In this document: in pieces, positions 32,342 to 40,142 of the stretch
Position numbering within the stretch: position 1 is the first letter of the stretch
How the letters are laid out: the number at the start of each line of letters is the position of its first letter
From: an uncultured Adlercreutzia sp.
GTDB lineage: Bacteria > Actinomycetota > Coriobacteriia > Coriobacteriales > Eggerthellaceae
Direction of reading: 5' to 3'
Assembly: GCF_958431955.1 (NCBI RefSeq)
Contig: NZ_CAUASN010000010.1
Location: forward strand, 10,240 to 74,239
DNA: 64,000 nucleotides
Position numbers and translations under genes: made by a program
The notes under the pieces: model-generated
The model's input: only the letters and a program-made list of their open reading frames with translations
What the model was told of the DNA's origin: nothing
The model's database searches: none

Positions 32342-33631
32342 ATGAACAAAGACGCGCTCGTGGTGGGCTTGGCGCTGTTCGCCATGTTCTTCGGAGCCGG
32401 AAACCTCATTTTCCCGCCGTTTCTCGGCATGGAATCGGGCTGGGAGTGGCCGCTCGGCCTTATCTGCTTCGTCTTCGTGGACGTGGTGATCTCCTGCATC
32501 GGCATCGTGGCCATCAACCAGGCCGGGGGCTCCATCCTGTCCATCGAGGGCGTCCTCGGAAAGCGCCCGGCGCTCGTGCTGAACACGGCGGCCATCCTGT
32601 GCACCGGCGTGCTCATCGCGAGTCCCCGCACGGCGGCCACCACCTACGAGATGTCCATCGCGCCCTTGCTGGGGGACTGGATCGGGCTGCTTCCCTTCTC
32701 GCTGCTGTTCTTCGCCGTGGTGCTGCTGCTCACGCTGCGCCCCACCCGCATCGTGGACATCGTGGGCAAGGTGCTCACGCCGGTGCTCGTGGCCGGTATC
32801 GCGATTATGGTGGTCGCGGGCATCGTCTCGCCCTTGGGGCCGGTGGTGGCTCCCGAGTCGGCCACGGTGGTGGCCGACGGCATCTCGGCGGGCTACCAGA
32901 CCATGGACATCCTGGCCGTCGTGGGCTTTGCCATCATCGTCCAGGAGTCGGTGCGGGCCGCCGGCTATGCCGACGGGAAGAGCCAGCTGGCGGTGACGGC
33001 CCGCGCGAGTCTAGTGGCCTGCGTGCTGCTCGCTCTGGTCTACGGTGGTCTTACCTATCTGGGTGCCACGGCGGCCACCGTGGTGCCCCACGACGTGAAC
33101 CAGGCCACCCTCATCACCCTCATCACCGAGCAGCTTATGGGCCGTGCCGGGCTCGTGGTGCTCGGCGTCGTGGTGGGGTTCGCCTGCCTGACCACGGCCG
33201 TGGGCCTGTGCGGCGCCACGGCGGCGTACCTGGAGCGCATCAGCGGTCGGCGCTTGAGCTACCGCGCGGCCCTCATCTCGGTGGTGGTCGTCGCGCTCGC
33301 CATCTGCAACCTGGGGCTCACCGCCATCATCAACCTGGCCGCGCCAATTCTCTCGGTCATCTGCCCGCCGTTCATGATCACCGTCGTGCTCATGCTCTTC
33401 CGGCGCCGCATCCGCAGCACCTGGACGTTCAAGGGCGCGGCCTTGGCGGCGGTGGCGGCGAGCCTTGCGCTGACGGTGCACGACGTGACGGGCCTGCTCC
33501 CCTTCGTGGAGGCGGCACCGCTGTACGCCTACGGGTTCAGCTGGCTTCCCCCGGCGCTCGCCGGCGCCCTCGCCGGGACGCTCCTGGGGCGCCGCTTCGA
33601 CCGGCGGGCGCTTCCGTCGGCGGCGGCCTGA
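32342..33631 (+). CDS. brnQ: Branched-chain amino acid carrier (LIVCS family)
   Basis: 429 residues with about twelve membrane segments. The N-terminal ALVVGLALFAMFFGAGNLIFPP is the LIVCS signature; PRTAATTYEM follows near residue 100. BrnQ proteins import Leu, Ile and Val with Na+ or H+. The start has AGGGAGGG 4-8 bp upstream. It is monocistronic; the 160-bp gap before it shows no clear promoter. Confidence 0.93.
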   Translation: MNKDALVVGLALFAMFFGAGNLIFPPFLGMESGWEWPLGLICFVFVDVVISCIGIVAINQAGGSILSIEGVLGKRPALVLNTAAILCTGVLIASPRTAATTYEMSIAPLLGDWIGLLPFSLLFFAVVLLLTLRPTRIVDIVGKVLTPVLVAGIAIMVVAGIVSPLGPVVAPESATVVADGISAGYQTMDILAVVGFAIIVQESVRAAGYADGKSQLAVTARASLVACVLLALVYGGLTYLGATAATVVPHDVNQATLITLITEQLMGRAGLVVLGVVVGFACLTTAVGLCGATAAYLERISGRRLSYRAALISVVVVALAICNLGLTAIINLAAPILSVICPPFMITVVLMLFRRRIRSTWTFKGAALAAVAASLALTVHDVTGLLPFVEAAPLYAYGFSWLPPALAGALAGTLLGRRFDRRALPSAAA

Positions 33632-33834
33632 TCGGCCCTCGGCGCCGGCGGCATTTTCGTGCAAGTGCACAACTAACCTTACCCTTTTACCGAACGATAG
33701 CCCCTCCACCTGGGACGGCGGCCGGCGCGGGGCGGCTTCTTTGCTATGGTAGGGCGAAGATCATCGCGATCTCGCCTCTGCGGGCGGAGCCTGCCGCCTT
33801 GCGGGGCCAAGAAGAAGGGTAAGGAGGATCCTGC

Positions 33835-35766
33835 ATGGAACTCAGTCTCGGACTGCTCGGCTTCCTCATCGTGTTCCCCCTGATCGTGGCCGCCGTGCTG
33901 CTCGTCGTGCGGCAGGAGGCCCCGCGGCGCATCGTCGTCGTCGCGGCCGCCGTCGTCATCGCCGTGGCATCGGTCGCGCTGGTGCTCGGGAACCTGGGGG
34001 CGCCGCGCGTGTCGTTCGCCTTCGCGAGCGAGGTCGTCGACTTCCTCTGCACGGGCGTCTCGATCGCCATCGCCGCGGTCATCATCGCCTTTTCCGTCCG
34101 CTATAAGAATGTGTGGGCGGCCGCGCTCGCCGCGGTGCAGATCGCGGGCACGCTCGTGCTCGAGTTCGTCTTCGCCCACGAGATCGAAGTGCCCTTCGGG
34201 CTGTACTTCGACTCGCTCTCGCTGCTCATGGCCTTCATCATCGGCGTGGTGGGCAGCGGCATCTGCGTGTACGCGCTCGGCTACATGGAGGACTTCCAGG
34301 CCCACGAGCCCGAAGGGGCCCCCGACCGGCGCCCGATGTTCTTCGCGCTCATGTTCGTGTTCCTGTCGGCCATGTTCGTGATCGTCTTCTCCAACAACAT
34401 GGAGTGGATGTTCACCGGCTGGGAGGTCACCACGGTGTGCTCGTTCCTCCTCATCGGCTACACGCGCACCGACGAGGCGATTGCCAACGCCTTCCGCCAG
34501 ATCATCATGAACCTGGCCGGCGGCCTCGGCTTCCTCCTGGCGCTGTACTGCTGCGCCATCAGCGTGGGCACCTTCGCCTTCGACGAGTTCCTCGCCCTCG
34601 GCGTGGCCTATCCGGCCGTCACGGCCCTCCCGGTGACCGCGCTCGCCTTCGCGGGCATCACCAAGGCCGCCCAGATGCCCTTCCAGACTTGGCTTCTGGG
34701 GGCTATGGTGGCCCCCACGCCCACGAGCGCCCTTCTGCACTCGTCGACCATGGTGAAGGCGGGCGTCTTTTTGCTCGTGAAGCTCGCGCCGGTGTTCTCC
34801 GTGTCCCCGGCGCCGGCCATCATGGTCATGCTCGTGGGCGGCATCACCTTCGCGCTCTGCTCCTTCATGGCCATCTCGCAGTCCAACGCCAAGCGGGTGC
34901 TGGCCTACTCCACCATCGCGAACCTCGGCCTCATCTGCGCCTGCGCCGGCGTGGGCACACCTGAGGCGGTGTGGGCGGCGTGCTTCCTCATCCTGTTCCA
35001 CGCCATCGCGAAGTCGCTGCTGTTCCTGTGCGTCGGCACCGCCGAGCACCACATCGGCAGCCGCGACATCGAGGCCATGGATCTCCTGTTCGACCGCATG
35101 CCTCGCCTGGCCCGCTTCATGATGCTCGGCATCATGGGCATGTTCATCGCGCCCTTCGGCATGCTGCTGGCGAAGTGGGGCACGCTCGTGTCCTTCGTGG
35201 ACGCCCGCCAGGTGGCCCTCATCGTGATCCTCGCCTTCGGCAGCGCCGCCACGTTCATGTTCTGGGCCAAGTGGCTCGGCAAGCTCGCGGGCATCGCGGG
35301 CGAGCCGGAGAACGTGGAGGTGACCGTGAAGCCCACGGAGTGGGCGTCGCTTCTGCTCATGGCCTGCCTGTTCGTGCTGGGCTGCGTGTTTCTGCCCCTC
35401 ATCTCCGCCGCGGTGGTGGAGCCCTACCTCTTCTCGGTGTACGGCGCGGCCGCCCGGGACATCTCCGCCGACAACCTGTGGCTCGCCTCCATCTGCACCG
35501 TCGTGGTGGTGCTCGTGCTGTTCGCCGGCGTGGGCGCGAAGCCGAAGGGGCGGCAGGTGGACGTGTACCTCGCCGGCGTCAGCCGCGACAGCGGGGCGCG
35601 CACCTTCCAGAGCGCCCTGTCGGGCACGGCCGAGGCCAGCGCGCGCAACTGGTACATGGAGGCCGTCTTCGGCGAGGGCCGCATAGCCCCGGTGGGCGTG
35701 GTGTTCAACACGCTCATCATGGCCGCCGCCTTCCTCGTGGCCCTGTTCACCCCGATCGTTCTCTAG
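33835..35766 (+). CDS. echA: Ech hydrogenase subunit A (NuoL/Mrp-type proton channel)
   Basis: 643 residues with about sixteen membrane helices. The antiporter-like core holds WEVTTVCSFLLIGYTRTDEA (about 198), the lysine/histidine helix region AGITKAAQMPFQTWLLGAMV, APTPTSALLHSSTMVKAG, and further conserved Lys in QSNAKRVLAYSTIANLGLI. These are proton-path residues in complex I NuoL. First gene of a six-gene operon in the order of Ech hydrogenases. AAGGAGG precedes the ATG. The 203-bp upstream gap has no confident promoter. It could equally be called hydrogenase-4 subunit B-like. Confidence 0.92.
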   Translation: MELSLGLLGFLIVFPLIVAAVLLVVRQEAPRRIVVVAAAVVIAVASVALVLGNLGAPRVSFAFASEVVDFLCTGVSIAIAAVIIAFSVRYKNVWAAALAAVQIAGTLVLEFVFAHEIEVPFGLYFDSLSLLMAFIIGVVGSGICVYALGYMEDFQAHEPEGAPDRRPMFFALMFVFLSAMFVIVFSNNMEWMFTGWEVTTVCSFLLIGYTRTDEAIANAFRQIIMNLAGGLGFLLALYCCAISVGTFAFDEFLALGVAYPAVTALPVTALAFAGITKAAQMPFQTWLLGAMVAPTPTSALLHSSTMVKAGVFLLVKLAPVFSVSPAPAIMVMLVGGITFALCSFMAISQSNAKRVLAYSTIANLGLICACAGVGTPEAVWAACFLILFHAIAKSLLFLCVGTAEHHIGSRDIEAMDLLFDRMPRLARFMMLGIMGMFIAPFGMLLAKWGTLVSFVDARQVALIVILAFGSAATFMFWAKWLGKLAGIAGEPENVEVTVKPTEWASLLLMACLFVLGCVFLPLISAAVVEPYLFSVYGAAARDISADNLWLASICTVVVVLVLFAGVGAKPKGRQVDVYLAGVSRDSGARTFQSALSGTAEASARNWYMEAVFGEGRIAPVGVVFNTLIMAAAFLVALFTPIVL

Positions 35767-35779
35767 AAAGGAGCGTGCA

Positions 35780-36649
35780 ATGTCTTTGATCTCAACGCTC
35801 ATCGGCACCCTCCTGTTCGCGATCCTCGGACCGGTCGTCGGCTGCCTTCTGGCCGGCCTCGACCGCATCGTGAGCGCCCGCATGCAGGGGCGTGTGGGAC
35901 CGCCGCTCCTGCAGCCCTACTACGACGTGCGCAAGCTCTTCGAGAAGGAGCGCGCCTCGGTGAACTCCGTGGAGCGCGTCTACGTGGGCGCGGCGCTCCT
36001 GTTCGCCCTCATCGCCGGCGGCGTGTTCTTCTCCGGCGGCAACCTGCTTTTGTGCGTGTTCGTCATCACGCTGTCGAGCCTGTTCTTCATCATGGCCGCC
36101 TACTCCACCCGCAGCCCCTACGCCGAGGTGGGAGCCGCCCGCGAGACGCTGCAGGTGATGTGCTACGAGCCCATGGTGCTGCTCATGGCCGTGGCCTTCT
36201 TCCAGGTCACCGGCTCCTTCGACGTGGCCGCGGTGCTGGGCATGCCGCACCCGGTAGTGTGCACGGCGCTGCTCGTGTTCCTCGGCGTGCTGTTCATCCT
36301 CACCATCAAGCTGCGCAAGTCGCCCTTCGATTTGGCGCTGTCCCACCACGCCCACCAGGAGATCGTCCGCGGCGTGACCACCGAGATGAGCGGCCCCACC
36401 CTCGGCATGGTGGAGATCATGCACTGGTGCGAAAACGTGCTGTTCATGGGCTGGATCGCGATGTTCTTCGTGTGGGGCAGCCCTATCTCCGCGATCGTGG
36501 CTATCGTCGCCGTGGTGCTCGTGTACTTCCTGGAGATCTGGATCGACAACAACTTCGCCCGCGTGAAGTGGCAGTTCATGTTCAACTCGGCGTGGCTGGT
36601 GGCCCTTGTGGCCGGCGGCGTGAACATCGCGCTGCTCGCGTTTCTGTAA
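35780..36649 (+). CDS. echB: Ech hydrogenase subunit B (NuoH-like membrane subunit)
   Basis: 289 residues with about eight membrane helices. GPVVGCLLAGLDRIVSARMQ, then GRVGPPLLQPYYDVRKLFEKE is the NuoH/HycD signature; acidic residues follow in SPYAEVGAARETLQVMCYEP and SPFDLALSHHAHQEIVRGV, corresponding to the proton/quinone channel region of NuoH. It anchors the hydrophilic hydrogenase arm to the membrane. It starts 13 bp after echA. Confidence 0.94.
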   Translation: MSLISTLIGTLLFAILGPVVGCLLAGLDRIVSARMQGRVGPPLLQPYYDVRKLFEKERASVNSVERVYVGAALLFALIAGGVFFSGGNLLLCVFVITLSSLFFIMAAYSTRSPYAEVGAARETLQVMCYEPMVLLMAVAFFQVTGSFDVAAVLGMPHPVVCTALLVFLGVLFILTIKLRKSPFDLALSHHAHQEIVRGVTTEMSGPTLGMVEIMHWCENVLFMGWIAMFFVWGSPISAIVAIVAVVLVYFLEIWIDNNFARVKWQFMFNSAWLVALVAGGVNIALLAFL

Positions 36650-36661
36650 GGAGGTGCCGAC

Positions 36662-37105
36662 ATGGCATTCGCTTCTAAATCGCCCTGGGTCATCCACTAC
36701 GACGGCTCCAGCTGCAACGGCTGCGACATCGAGGTGCTGGCCACGCTCTGCCCCGGCTTCGACGGCGAGCGCTTCGGCGTCATCAACACCGGCAACCCCA
36801 AGCACGCCGACATCTTCCTCGTCACCGGCAGCGTGAACGAGCAGAACATCGAGGTGGTGCGCGAGATCTACAACCAGATGCTCGAGCCGAAGGTGGTCGT
36901 GGCCTGCGGCATCTGCGCCTGCTCGGGCGGCGTGTTCCACGACTGCTACAACGTCATCGGCGGCGTGGATAAGGCCATCCCCGTCGACGTGTACGCCCCG
37001 GGCTGCGCGGTGCGCCCCGAGCAGCTCATCGACGCTATCGTGGCCGGCGTGGCGAAGCTCGACGAGAAGTCGGCGGCGATGAAGGCCGCCCGGAAGGGAG
37101 CGTGA
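36662..37105 (+). CDS. echC: Ech hydrogenase small subunit (NuoB-like)
   Basis: 147 residues. The proximal [4Fe-4S] cluster ligands are CNGCD (about 18-22), the Cys of GICACSGG and PGCAVRPE. This is the four-cysteine set of group 4 hydrogenase small subunits and NuoB. It passes electrons between the ferredoxin-like subunit and the NiFe site. No Tat signal, as expected for a cytoplasm-facing subunit. AAGGAGG precedes the start. Confidence 0.95.
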   Translation: MAFASKSPWVIHYDGSSCNGCDIEVLATLCPGFDGERFGVINTGNPKHADIFLVTGSVNEQNIEVVREIYNQMLEPKVVVACGICACSGGVFHDCYNVIGGVDKAIPVDVYAPGCAVRPEQLIDAIVAGVAKLDEKSAAMKAARKGA

Positions 37106-37111
37106 GCGCCC

Positions 37112-37831
37112 ATGGACAAGTTCAGCCAAGCATTCAACGAGGTGGCACTCGCCGAGGTGCACGATTTGGCCGCCAAGCGCGCCGAAGAGGGCTGGCGCTA
37201 CGTGCAGATCCTCGCGGTGAACACCGAGAACGGCGTTGACCTCGTGTACTCCTACATGAAGGACGGCCTGCTCGAGAACGACACGGTCGTCGCGGTTGGG
37301 GAGGGGGATACGGTCCCCTCCATCACCGACCTGTTCCTGGAGGCCTTCGTCTGCGAGAACGAGATCCACGACCTGTACGGCGTGGCTATCGAGGGCATGG
37401 CCATCGACTTCGGCGGCATGTTCTACCAGCTGGCCGAGAAGGCTCCCATGACCGTGGTGAGCCCCGAGCAGCTGGCGGCCCGCGAGAAGGCGAAGAAGGT
37501 GGCCGCCGCCAAGGCAGCCAAGGAGGCCGCCAAGAAGAAGGAGTCCGTCGAGCCCGATGCGGCCGGCCCCTCCGAAGAGGAGATCCAGGAGAAGATAGCG
37601 GGACTCGACCCGGAGAAGGCGGCGAAGGTGCGCGCAGCCATGGAGGCCAAGGCGAAGAAGGCAGCTGCGGCCAAGGCCGATGCGGGCGCCGCCGCCGCGC
37701 CGACGGGCCTGACCGAAGAGGAGATCCAAGAGAAGATTGCGGGCCTGGACCCCGAGAAGGCCGCCAAGGTGCGCGCCGCGCTCGAGGCCAAGGCCAAGAA
37801 GGCCGCGAAGGCAGAAGGGGAGGGGAACTAG
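37112..37831 (+). CDS. echD: Ech hydrogenase subunit D (NuoC-like) with repeated helical C-terminal extension
   Basis: 239 residues. Residues 1-112 are the NuoC/30-kDa domain, ending in the conserved FVCENEIHDLYGV and FGGMFYQLAEK. The usual EchD stops near here. Residues 120-239 form an Ala/Lys/Glu-rich extension with two 31-residue near-identical repeats (155-185 and 202-232, one substitution, Met to Leu), each containing EEEIQEKIAGLDPEKAAKVR. The rest is Ala-Lys rich and probably helical. The extension probably arose by internal duplication; function unknown. echE starts after a single base. Confidence 0.92.
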   Translation: MDKFSQAFNEVALAEVHDLAAKRAEEGWRYVQILAVNTENGVDLVYSYMKDGLLENDTVVAVGEGDTVPSITDLFLEAFVCENEIHDLYGVAIEGMAIDFGGMFYQLAEKAPMTVVSPEQLAAREKAKKVAAAKAAKEAAKKKESVEPDAAGPSEEEIQEKIAGLDPEKAAKVRAAMEAKAKKAAAAKADAGAAAAPTGLTEEEIQEKIAGLDPEKAAKVRAALEAKAKKAAKAEGEGN

Positions 37832-37832
37832 C

Positions 37833-38921
37833 ATGGGCAAGGCGACCGTCATTCCCTTCGGCCCGCAGCACCCGGTGCTGCCGGAGCCTCTGCACCTCGA
37901 TCTGGTGGTGCAGGACGAGACCGTGGTGGACGTGCTCCCGCAGATCGGGTTCGTGCACCGCGGCCTGGAGAAGCTCGTGGAGACCCGCGACTACAACCAG
38001 TTCATCTACATCGCCGAGCGCATCTGCGGCATCTGCGCCACGGGGCACTCCATCGGCTACGCCGAGACGGTGGAGGCGCTCATGGGCGTGGAGATCCCCA
38101 AGCGCGCCGAGTACCTGCGCATCATCTGGCACGAGCTGTCCCGCGTGCACTCGCATCTCCTGTGGCTGGGGCTGGCCGCCGACGCCTTTGGCTTCGAGAG
38201 CATGTTCATGCACTGCTGGCGCCTGCGCGAGCGCGTGCTCGACATCTTCGAGAAGACCACGGGCGGCCGCGTCATCCTGTCCGTCGTGAAGGTGGGCGGC
38301 GTGGTGCGCGACATCGACGCCACCCAGATGGCCGAGATCATCTCGGTGCTCGACGGTATCAAGGACGATTACACCAAGATCATGAACACCCTGCTCACCG
38401 ACACCTCGGTGAAGAACCGCACGGTGGGCGTAGGCTACCTCTCCACCGAGGATGCCCGGGCGCTTTCCATGGTGGGGCCGTTTGCCCGCGCCTCGAACCT
38501 GCCCTACGACGTGCGCTCCTTCGGCAAGGGGGCCTACGGCGACCTGTCCGACTTCGAGCCCATCGTGGCCACCGAGGGCGACTGCTACGCCCGCGTGAAG
38601 GTGCGCTGCCTTGAGGTGCTCCAGTCCATCGACATCATCAAGGAGCTGGCGGCCAAGATGCCCGCCGGCGACATCGAGGTGACCGTGAAGGGGGCTCCGG
38701 CCGAGGGCGCCCAGGCCTCCAACGTGCTCGAGCAGCCCCGCGGCGAGTGCTACTACTACGCCCGCGGCAACGGCTCGAAGAACCTCGAGCGCATGCGCAT
38801 CCGCACGCCAACCTCGCAGAACCTCGCCGGCATGACAGTGGCGCTCAAGGGGTGCGACCTGGCCGACGTGAACATGATCATCCTGACCATCGACCCCTGC
38901 ATCAGCTGCACGGAAAGGTAG
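37833..38921 (+). CDS. echE: Ech hydrogenase large subunit (NiFe catalytic, NuoD-like)
   Basis: 362 residues. The NiFe ligands are both present: RICGICATGH (about residues 62-71) and DPCISCTER at the very C-terminus. This separates it from NuoD, which lacks the cysteines, so the enzyme should make or use H2. The protein ends two residues after the last Cys-Thr, with no cleavable C-terminal extension, as described for CooH and EchE, so a maturation endopeptidase is not required (established for that group). AGGGGAAC precedes the ATG. Confidence 0.95.
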   Translation: MGKATVIPFGPQHPVLPEPLHLDLVVQDETVVDVLPQIGFVHRGLEKLVETRDYNQFIYIAERICGICATGHSIGYAETVEALMGVEIPKRAEYLRIIWHELSRVHSHLLWLGLAADAFGFESMFMHCWRLRERVLDIFEKTTGGRVILSVVKVGGVVRDIDATQMAEIISVLDGIKDDYTKIMNTLLTDTSVKNRTVGVGYLSTEDARALSMVGPFARASNLPYDVRSFGKGAYGDLSDFEPIVATEGDCYARVKVRCLEVLQSIDIIKELAAKMPAGDIEVTVKGAPAEGAQASNVLEQPRGECYYYARGNGSKNLERMRIRTPTSQNLAGMTVALKGCDLADVNMIILTIDPCISCTER

Positions 38922-38927
38922 GCGACC

Positions 38928-39278
38928 ATGGGAAGCTTCAAACTGGGGGGCATGACCCTCGGATCGCTGTTCAAGAAGCCCGAGACCCTGCTGTACCCGG
39001 CCGAGCAGAAGCCGGCCCCGGCGGGGCTCAAGGGCCATATCGAGAACGAGGTCGCGCTCTGCATCCTCTGCGGCATCTGCGCCAAGGCCTGCCCGGCCGA
39101 CGCCATCGTGGTGGAGAAGAAGGAACGCACCTGGTCCATCGACCCGTTCCGCTGCGTGCAGTGCGGCAGCTGCGTGCGCGCCTGCCCCAAGGCGTGCCTG
39201 CACATGCTGCCCACCTACACGCCCATTGCCACGGCCCAGTCGTGCACGGTGGTGGAGGTGCCCGATCCGAAGGCCTAG
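38928..39278 (+). CDS. echF: Ech hydrogenase subunit F (2x[4Fe-4S] ferredoxin, NuoI-like)
   Basis: 116 residues. Two cluster motifs, CILCGICAKACP (about 45-56) and CVQCGSCVRACPK (about 76-88), match NuoI/EchF. It is the likely entry point for electrons from reduced ferredoxin. Last gene of the operon. No Hyp maturation genes are in the window. Confidence 0.94.
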   Translation: MGSFKLGGMTLGSLFKKPETLLYPAEQKPAPAGLKGHIENEVALCILCGICAKACPADAIVVEKKERTWSIDPFRCVQCGSCVRACPKACLHMLPTYTPIATAQSCTVVEVPDPKA

Positions 39279-39375
39279 GGCTGCGCGAGGCCCCGGCGAT
39301 GCACCGCTTTCGCCCGCAGCGGCCCCGGTGACGGAATCGTAAGGTGGACGCTCCGTTAAGTTTCGTGGGGATGCG

Positions 39376-39402
39376 TTGCATACGGCGCGCATCTGGTAAA
39401 AT
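39376..39402 (+). promoter_or_regulatory. Extended -10 promoter upstream of pgsA
   Basis: TTGCAT (39376-39381), 15-bp spacer, TGG then TAAAAT (39397-39402). The short spacer is offset by the TGn extension. Start predicted near 39409, only 15 bp before the hairpin below. Confidence 0.5.
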
Positions 39403-39423
39403 GTCAAAAATCTGGCACTATCG

Positions 39424-39455
39424 TCCGGACTCCGCCCACGGAGTCCGGATTTTTT
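39424..39455 (+). terminator. Strong intrinsic terminator just upstream of pgsA
   Basis: TCCGGACTCCG / CGGAGTCCGGA, an 11-bp perfect stem with a 4-nt loop followed by six T. It lies downstream of the promoter at 39376-39402 and 18 bp before the pgsA start. It may end the ech transcript, and may also attenuate the pgsA operon. Confidence 0.85.
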
Positions 39456-39473
39456 GGGAAGGGGAAGGCGTCG

Positions 39474-40142
39474 ATGGCCGAGATGGAGAAGCATGGGACG
39501 GGAGGGGCCGACGAGGTCACCCGCGATATCTTCACGCTCGCCAACGTGGTCTCCCTCGTGCGGCTGCTCATGGTGCCGCTCTACCTGGTCCTGCTCTTGA
39601 ACGGGCAGAACCTCGCGGCAACCCTCGTGTTCGCCACGGCCGCGGCTACCGACTTCCTCGACGGGCAGATCGCCCGGCGCACCCACACCGTCTCCCGCCT
39701 GGGGCAGCTGCTCGACCCGGCTATCGACCGCATCCTCATGGTCACGGGCGTGCTCGGCGTGTTCCTCGTGGGGCGCATCCCCCTGTGGGTCATCGTCGTG
39801 GTGATCGTGCGGGACGCCTACCTGCTCATCGGGGGCGGCTGGCTCCTCTCGCGGCACCGCATCCGCGTGCCCGTCGTCTACCCGGGCAAGTTCGCCACCA
39901 CGTTTCTGTTCATCGGCTTCTCGGGGCTGCTCTTGAACTGGCCCCTCATCCCCGGGCTGGGCTGGTGCGACCTCTCGTGGCTGCCCGGCTTCAACGGCGA
40001 GGCCGTCTCCTGGGGCATCTGGTTCATCTACGCGGGGCTCGCGCTGTCCCTCGGGGTGACCGTGTACTACTCCGTCAGCGCCGCGGGCAAGCTTCGCTCC
40101 GCGCTCGCCGCGGAAAGGCTCTCCGGACATGGCGCCGCGTAG
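39474..40142 (+). CDS. pgsA: CDP-diacylglycerol-glycerol-3-phosphate 3-phosphatidyltransferase
   Basis: 222 residues, with several membrane helices. The CDP-alcohol phosphotransferase motif is complete: ATDFLDGQIARRTH, then GQLLDPAIDR (D-x2-D-G-x2-A-R-x8-G-x3-D-x3-D). It makes phosphatidylglycerol phosphate, the first committed step to phosphatidylglycerol. AAGGGGAAGG precedes the ATG; a second ATG three codons later is possible. A 14-bp overlap with the VanW gene suggests coupled translation. Confidence 0.88.
   Translation: MAEMEKHGTGGADEVTRDIFTLANVVSLVRLLMVPLYLVLLLNGQNLAATLVFATAAATDFLDGQIARRTHTVSRLGQLLDPAIDRILMVTGVLGVFLVGRIPLWVIVVVIVRDAYLLIGGGWLLSRHRIRVPVVYPGKFATTFLFIGFSGLLLNWPLIPGLGWCDLSWLPGFNGEAVSWGIWFIYAGLALSLGVTVYYSVSAAGKLRSALAAERLSGHGAA

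Noticed and set aside
33835..39278. Ech operon as a complex I fragment
   Set aside because: The large subunit carries both NiFe CxxC motifs (RICGICATGH and DPCISCTER), and the gene order matches Ech; NuoD does not have these.
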